Source: Sphingomonas sp. DG1-23 | GTDB lineage: Bacteria > Pseudomonadota > Alphaproteobacteria > Sphingomonadales > Sphingomonadaceae | Direction of reading: 5' to 3' | DNA: 64,000 bases | NCBI RefSeq assembly: GCF_030730875.1 | Contig: NZ_JAVAMA010000014.1 | Location: 62,001-126,000, forward strand | Part shown: piece by piece, positions 59,674-64,000 of the stretch | How positions within the stretch are numbered: position 1 is the stretch's first letter | Layout: each line of letters starts with the position of its first letter | Translations under genes and position numbers: made by a program | The notes under the pieces: model-generated | What the model was told of the DNA's origin: nothing | Seen by the model: the letters and a program-made list of their open reading frames with translations, nothing else | The model's database searches: none

Positions 59674-62358
59674 ATGAAGAAGCTCGATTTGCTCGCGGCG
59701 ACTGCGCTGGGCCTGCTATTGGCGACGCCTGCTTTCGCGCAGGATACGGCCGCGCCGACGGCGCCGGCCGACGAAACCCAGACGCAGGAATATCAAAGCG
59801 CCAACGACATCATCGTCACGGCGACCCGGCGCAACGAGACTGTGCAGGACGTGCCGATCGCGATCACCGCGATCGGGCCCGAATTGCTCCAGAACGCCGG
59901 GGTCGAGAATGTCCGCGATCTCGAGCAACTGGCGCCGTCGCTGCAGAGCTCGACCGGGCAATCCTCGGCGACGGGCACCACCATCTATCTGCGCGGCATC
60001 ACCACCGGCGGCGACAATCCGGGTTTCGAGCCTGCGGTGGGCGTGTTCATCGACGGCGTGTTCCGCGCACGTGCCGGCGTGGCGATCTCCGAGCTTCCCG
60101 AGCTCGAGCGGGTCGAAGTGCTGCGCGGCCCGCAGGGTACCCTGTTCGGCCGCAATACCTCGGCCGGCGCGCTCAGCATCTACACCGCCCAGCCGCAGTT
60201 CGAGACCCACGGCTATGTCGAGGGCATGTACGGCAACTACAACGCCTATGGCGTCAAGGGCGCGATCACCGGGCCGGTGAGCCAGTCGCTCGCGCTGCGC
60301 CTCGACGCGGGCTATCGCAAGCGCGACGGCTATATCAACGACGCCAACAGCGACCGCGCGATCAACGACGTCGATCGCTGGAACGTGCGCGGCCAGGCAT
60401 TGCTCGACAGCGGCGACATCACCTTCCGTCTGATCGGCGACTATTACCAGACCGACGAGCAATGCTGCGGCGCGGTCTCGGTGGTGCGCGGACCGCTCGC
60501 GCCGGCGCTCCAGTCGATCGCCGCGGCGCAGGGGCTGGTCGGGCTCTATACCGGGCCGGGCAGCGATCGCACCCAGGCGATGTCGCCCAACCGCGACTAT
60601 GCCGAGAAGATCAAGGATTGGGGCTTCTCCGGCGAGCTCAACTGGGATCTGGGTGGCGTCAAGCTGACCTCGATCACTGCCTATCGCGACTGGCAGGTGG
60701 TGCGGAACCAGGACATCGACTTCTCGGGCGTCGACCGCGCCTATCGCGACGGCTATCGCAACGAGCTCAACGACTTCACCCAGGAACTGCGCCTGCAGGG
60801 CTCGGCGTTCGGCGACAAGCTCGACTGGCTGATCGGCGGTTTCTACCTCAACGAAACCAACAAATTGCGCGACGTGGTGCAGATCGGCAATGACGGCAAT
60901 CGCTATGTCGATACCGTGTTCGCCGGCCAGCTCCGCGCCGGCTTCGGCACGCCGTTGCAATTCTACGGCTCGCTCGGCCCGACCGTGCCGACCCTGGGTG
61001 CGGCGTTGCTCAACCCTGCGGTTCCCAACACCTTGCCGGCGCTGACCGCGGCCTATGGCGCGCTGGCGCCGCTGGTCGGCTGTTTCCGCGCGCAGGCAGG
61101 CACGGCGCCGTCCGCCGCCTGCGTGATCCCGGGCTATCCGAGCACGCCGATCCCGGGCCTTGCCGCACTGGCGGCGAGCCCGCTGCCGGGCGCTGTGGCG
61201 GGCCAGGGCAACAGTCCCGACGATTTCCGGGTCAAGACCAATGCCTTCGCGTTGTTCACGCACAACATCATCAACGTCACCGACAAGCTTTCGGTAACGC
61301 TGGGTGCGCGCTGGAACCACGAGACCAAGGACATGACGGCCTCGATCAACAACAATCTGGGCAGCTGCACCTTCTTCAACCGGGTGCGCGCGGGCGATCC
61401 GGCGGCGACCGCTTATGCCAACGTGCTGCGCCAGGTCCCGGGGCTGTTCAACAATCTGTTCCTGCTGAGCTGCAACCCGGCGGTGAACACCGAGTTCAAC
61501 GGCAATTACCAGGACAAGTTCACCGACAACGAGATCACCGGCACCGCCAAGCTGGCGTTCAAGGTCTCGGACAAGTTGCTGGCCTATGCGAGCTTCGATC
61601 ACGGCTACAAATCGGGCGGCTACAATCTCGATCAGGCGACTTTCGATTCGGTGCTGCTCGGCGGCAACGGCGCGCAGGGATCGGACCTGCAGTTCGGCGC
61701 CGAGACCAACGACGCCTATGAGATCGGCTTCAAGGCGAGCCCGAGCCGCGAATTCTCGCTCAACGTCGCGGCCTTCTACATGAACTTCTACAATCTGCAG
61801 TCGCTGGTGTTCTCGGGCAACAATTTCGTCGTCCAGAACGTGCCGAAGAGCATCAGCAAGGGCGTCGAGATCGAGTCGACGATCCGGCCGACGCAGAGCC
61901 TGACCTTCCAGCTCGGCTATAGCTGGATCAGCGCCAAATATGACGACTCGAACGATTTCACCGGCACGCCGCTGCAGGGTCAGGAAGGCCGGCAGTTCAA
62001 CAACCAGCCCGAGCATACGGTGACGGTCGCCAGCACCTGGACTCCGCGGCTGAGCGACGGCCTCAACGGGCTGATCCATGTCGACATGCGCTACAACAGC
62101 GAAGTGACGATCCCGTCGGGCAATCCGAACCCGGTGACCGGGCGGACGCCGATCAACAACGAAGGCTATCCGCTGATCAGCGCCGCGATCGGGCTCGAAT
62201 CGGCGAACAAAAGGTGGAAGGCCGAGTTCTTCGTCGAGAATCTGACCAATCAATTCTATTACGTCACCGGCTTCGCGGTCCCCGAGCAGACCGGCAATTA
62301 TGCCGGCTATCCGGGCATGCCGCGTTTCTTCGGCGGGCGCGTTCGCCTCGGCTTCTGA
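59674..62358 (+). CDS. TonB-dependent receptor (third copy)
   Basis: 894-residue outer-membrane receptor. ATG at 59674 with AGGAGG upstream. Signal peptide MKKLDLLAATALGLLLATPA then FAQ. TonB box-like DIIVTATRRNETVQDVPIAI, plug with GVENVRDLEQLAPSLQSSTG and LERVEVLRGPQGTLFGRNTS, and a barrel ending in RFFGGRVRLGF. This is the FecA/FyuA-like 'VLRGPQGTLFGRNT' subtype common in sphingomonads for small hydrophobic or metal-bound ligands, unlike the two sugar-type receptors earlier in the window. Ligand unknown. A strong terminator follows. Confidence 0.93.
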   Translation: MKKLDLLAATALGLLLATPAFAQDTAAPTAPADETQTQEYQSANDIIVTATRRNETVQDVPIAITAIGPELLQNAGVENVRDLEQLAPSLQSSTGQSSATGTTIYLRGITTGGDNPGFEPAVGVFIDGVFRARAGVAISELPELERVEVLRGPQGTLFGRNTSAGALSIYTAQPQFETHGYVEGMYGNYNAYGVKGAITGPVSQSLALRLDAGYRKRDGYINDANSDRAINDVDRWNVRGQALLDSGDITFRLIGDYYQTDEQCCGAVSVVRGPLAPALQSIAAAQGLVGLYTGPGSDRTQAMSPNRDYAEKIKDWGFSGELNWDLGGVKLTSITAYRDWQVVRNQDIDFSGVDRAYRDGYRNELNDFTQELRLQGSAFGDKLDWLIGGFYLNETNKLRDVVQIGNDGNRYVDTVFAGQLRAGFGTPLQFYGSLGPTVPTLGAALLNPAVPNTLPALTAAYGALAPLVGCFRAQAGTAPSAACVIPGYPSTPIPGLAALAASPLPGAVAGQGNSPDDFRVKTNAFALFTHNIINVTDKLSVTLGARWNHETKDMTASINNNLGSCTFFNRVRAGDPAATAYANVLRQVPGLFNNLFLLSCNPAVNTEFNGNYQDKFTDNEITGTAKLAFKVSDKLLAYASFDHGYKSGGYNLDQATFDSVLLGGNGAQGSDLQFGAETNDAYEIGFKASPSREFSLNVAAFYMNFYNLQSLVFSGNNFVVQNVPKSISKGVEIESTIRPTQSLTFQLGYSWISAKYDDSNDFTGTPLQGQEGRQFNNQPEHTVTVASTWTPRLSDGLNGLIHVDMRYNSEVTIPSGNPNPVTGRTPINNEGYPLISAAIGLESANKRWKAEFFVENLTNQFYYVTGFAVPEQTGNYAGYPGMPRFFGGRVRLGF

Positions 62359-62380
62359 GGTTCGATTTCGCGATACGAAG

Positions 62381-62408
62381 CGGCCGGGGCGAAAGCTCCG
62401 GCCGTTTT
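62381..62408 (+). terminator. Rho-independent terminator after the third TonB receptor
   Basis: CGGCCGGGGC (62381-62390), tetraloop GAAA, GCTCCGGCCG (62395-62404), then TTTT: a 10-bp stem with one G-U pair, 22 bases after the receptor stop codon. The downstream gene is convergent. Confidence 0.93.
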
Positions 62409-62414
62409 GCTTGG

Positions 62415-63017
62415 TCAGCGTTCGAAGAGATGATCGAGCGCGCTCGCCGGCAGGCACCAGAACAAGGCGACGAGGGCGGCGCAGGCGAGGCCGAGCGCGG
62501 GCGACACGAAGGTAAGCGCGATGCCCGAGGCATAGATGGCGCTGGCCGCGGCACCCTTGCGCAGCGCGAGGCGATGATAGGCCTGTGCCTCTTCGGTCTG
62601 GCTGCCGGTGCGGCGCACGGTGCGCTGCAGCCAGATGTAGGCGGCCGAGGGCAGCAGCATGATGCCCATGTAAACGAACGTGGCGTCGCGGCTGAAGATC
62701 TGCTCGCCGAGATAGGCGGTGCCGAACGGGATCAGCGACAGCGTGAAGATGAGCGCGATGTTCGACCAGAGCAGGCCGTTGGTCACCCGCGTGGCGTGGT
62801 GGAACAACCGGTGATGGTTGACCCAGTAGATCGAGACATAGGCGAAGCTGAGCGCATAGGCCGTGAAGATAGGCCAGAGATGGAGCAGGTGGCTCCAGCC
62901 GGGCTGTTCGGGGGCGTGCATCTCGAGCACCATGATCGTGACGACGATCGCGATGACGGCGTCGGAATAGGCCTCGACGCGGGCTACGCCGGCGCGGCCT
63001 TCGGGTTGTTCGGTCAT
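62415..63017 (-). CDS. TMEM175/DUF1211-family membrane protein (putative potassium channel)
   Basis: 200 residues from the ATG at 63017 (AGAAGGGG upstream). Six predicted helices. The family signature R-x-E-A-Y/F-S-D near the start is clear: VARVEAYSDAVIAIVVTIMV, followed by a polar LEMHAPE loop. Later YVSIYWVNHHRLFHHATRVT and SNIALIFTLSLIPFGTAYLG also fit. Bacterial TMEM175 proteins are K+-permeable tetramers, so a potassium-channel function is the best guess; direct evidence here is only the signature and topology. Confidence 0.85.
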   Translation of the reverse strand: MTEQPEGRAGVARVEAYSDAVIAIVVTIMVLEMHAPEQPGWSHLLHLWPIFTAYALSFAYVSIYWVNHHRLFHHATRVTNGLLWSNIALIFTLSLIPFGTAYLGEQIFSRDATFVYMGIMLLPSAAYIWLQRTVRRTGSQTEEAQAYHRLALRKGAAASAIYASGIALTFVSPALGLACAALVALFWCLPASALDHLFER

Positions 63018-63071
63018 GGGGGTCCCCTTCTGGGCGACGTTGGTTGAAAGGGGCGGGCGAAGTCAAATTTC

Positions 63072-63150
63072 CGTGCTCCTGCGGAAGCAGGAGCCCAGAA
63101 CCACAGGCGATTCGCGTGCCGCCCTGGGCTCCTGCTTTCGCAGGAGCACG
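63072..63150. repeat. Paired inverted intergenic repeat, family A copy 2
   Basis: 63072-63098 (CGTGCTCCTGCGGAAGCAGG, then AGCCCAG) and 63124-63150 (CTGGGCTCCTGCTTTCGCAG, then GAGCACG) are reverse complements over 27 bases with one mismatch. Same element as at 46478-46548. Confidence 0.85.
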
Positions 63151-63159
63151 AGGGGAATG

Positions 63160-63335
63160 GCGATCCAGATACTCCTTCGCGCAGCGGGGAGGGGACCACA
63201 AAGTGGTGGAGAGGGAGCGTCGAGGATCGTCCGGGGAACGATCCGAGCCCGCACTCCGCGCGCGATATCGCGCGTGGCGATACCCCCTCCGTCAGGCTGC
63301 GCCTGCCACCTCCCCGCGCGAGGGAGGATGTGGGG
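63160..63335. repeat. GC-rich intergenic stretch with a further repeat-like palindrome
   Basis: It contains a perfect 16-base palindrome CGCGCGATATCGCGCG (63259-63274), GGGGAACGATCC/GGATCGTCCGGG-like complementary pieces, and ends in CACCTCCCCGCGCGAGGGAG. It resembles the other paired elements of the window but I could not match it to one of them. No gene. Confidence 0.45.
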
Positions 63336-63336
63336 C

Positions 63337-63978
63337 TCAATCCCTGGTGAAGGCCGCGGCGATCTTGAGCTTCACTTCGTCCGAGACCATCGGCACGCCG
63401 AAGCCGATGCCGAACTCGCTGCGCCTGATCGTGCCGTGCGCCTCGAAGCCGAGATTGTCCTTGCCGCCCATCTGCGCGGGGCTCTTGCCGGCGCCGTAAA
63501 AGGCCACCTGCAGCGTCACCGGCCTGGTGATGCCGTTGAGCGTGAGATTGCCGGTCACGCTGGCGGTCTGGCCCTTGGCGACGACCCGGGTCGAGACGAA
63601 GCGCGCATCGGCGGGGCTGGGGCCGAAGAAATCGGGCTTGCCGCCGGCTTCCTTGGGCGCGCGCAGCAAATGGCCGGTCAGGCCCGCGCTCGCGGTGACG
63701 ACCTTGGAGACGGGGATGGTCACGTCGACCTTGGCGGCGGCGGGGTTCTTCGGATCGAGCGTCAGCGTGCCGGTCGGCTCGCCGAACAGCCCGAAATAAG
63801 GCGAGAAGCCGAGATGATCGACGGTCCATTCGATCAGGGTGTGGCCCGGATCGATCGTGTAGCTGCCGGCGGCGACCAAGGCGGGATTCTTCGAGCCGGG
63901 GACCTGCATCGCCTGTTGCGCGACGAGCGGCGCAGCGACGAGCAAAGTGGCGGCGAGGGCGATGGTGCGGATGCGCAT
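63337..63978 (-). CDS. YceI-family periplasmic protein
   Basis: 213 residues from the ATG at 63978 (AGGAGG upstream). Signal peptide MRIRTIALAATLLVAAPLVA then QQ. The YceI lipocalin-like barrel follows: YTIDPGHTLIEWTVDHLGFS, YFGLFGEPTGTLTLDPKNPA, FVSTRVVAKGQTASVTGNLT, LNGITRPVTLQVAFYGAGKS and RRSEFGIGFGVPMVSDEVKL. Members bind isoprenoid quinones or similar lipids in the periplasm and often respond to base or stress. Full length. The gene start lies 22 bases from the window end. Confidence 0.95.
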   Translation of the reverse strand: MRIRTIALAATLLVAAPLVAQQAMQVPGSKNPALVAAGSYTIDPGHTLIEWTVDHLGFSPYFGLFGEPTGTLTLDPKNPAAAKVDVTIPVSKVVTASAGLTGHLLRAPKEAGGKPDFFGPSPADARFVSTRVVAKGQTASVTGNLTLNGITRPVTLQVAFYGAGKSPAQMGGKDNLGFEAHGTIRRSEFGIGFGVPMVSDEVKLKIAAAFTRD

Positions 63979-64000
63979 GGGGAAGCCTCCTGTTGGGGAG

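Noticed and set aside
59716..63201. 1161-codon minus-strand frame opposite the third TonB receptor and running through the TMEM175-like gene
   Set aside because: It crosses two genes with clear motifs and a terminator; no domains of its own.

Overview
The window looks like chromosomal DNA from a Sphingomonas-like alphaproteobacterium (Sphingomonadaceae). The DNA is very GC-rich with long antisense shadow frames. There are three large TonB-dependent receptors with Sphingomonas-type plug sequences, a PutA without an N-terminal DNA-binding domain next to a divergent Lrp regulator, and families of palindromic intergenic repeats. I saw no rRNA, tRNA, CRISPR array, intact insertion sequence or prophage.

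Layout. 1-5.4 kb: a sugar-acid uptake/catabolism locus on the minus strand (TonB receptor, exported PHP/CehA-like metallohydrolase, 5-keto-4-deoxyuronate isomerase kduI, cut by the window edge). 6-9.5 kb: a decayed FtsX-type permease fragment, then a ClC chloride transporter, a MarR regulator and a membrane protein linked by two matching palindromic operators. 9.8-17.3 kb: a giant autotransporter behind a winged-helix/TPR-like regulator. 17.8-28.3 kb: a beta-mannoside-type locus (TonB receptor, ABC ATPase, LacI regulator, exported six-hairpin-like lipoprotein, solute-binding lipoprotein, two permeases, GH130 phosphorylase) with two matching candidate LacI operators.

28.4-35.2 kb: a tightly overlapping eight-gene minus-strand operon: SPFH/band-7 protein, two zinc-ribbon DUF4178 proteins, a 48-residue membrane peptide, a DUF350 membrane protein, a membrane-anchored spermidine-synthase-like protein, a Tat-exported FAD oxidoreductase and an S-adenosylmethionine decarboxylase. 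I consider it the most interesting system here: a predicted polyamine-linked membrane or envelope stress module. 35.3-43.8 kb: lrp-putA, then metE under a palindromic candidate SAH-responsive operator plus a cobalamin riboswitch, a strong terminator, and an M28 peptidase.

44.5-45.9 kb is a probable secreted toxin and immunity pair, and 49.6-50.2 kb a second likely secreted effector with PPPTxxxP/VQAK/IQRA leader repeats and an AT-rich end. The rest (46-64 kb) is mostly housekeeping and small stress genes: UPF0178, DEAD-box helicase, VOC protein, HI0933-type flavoprotein, SWIB, DUF2945, BLUF photosensor, leuA with a leader hairpin, PRC-barrel, quinone-reductase-like dehydrogenase, folB/SDR/folE folate genes, a third TonB receptor, TMEM175-like channel and YceI. 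These genes are separated by at least five families of inverted intergenic repeats.
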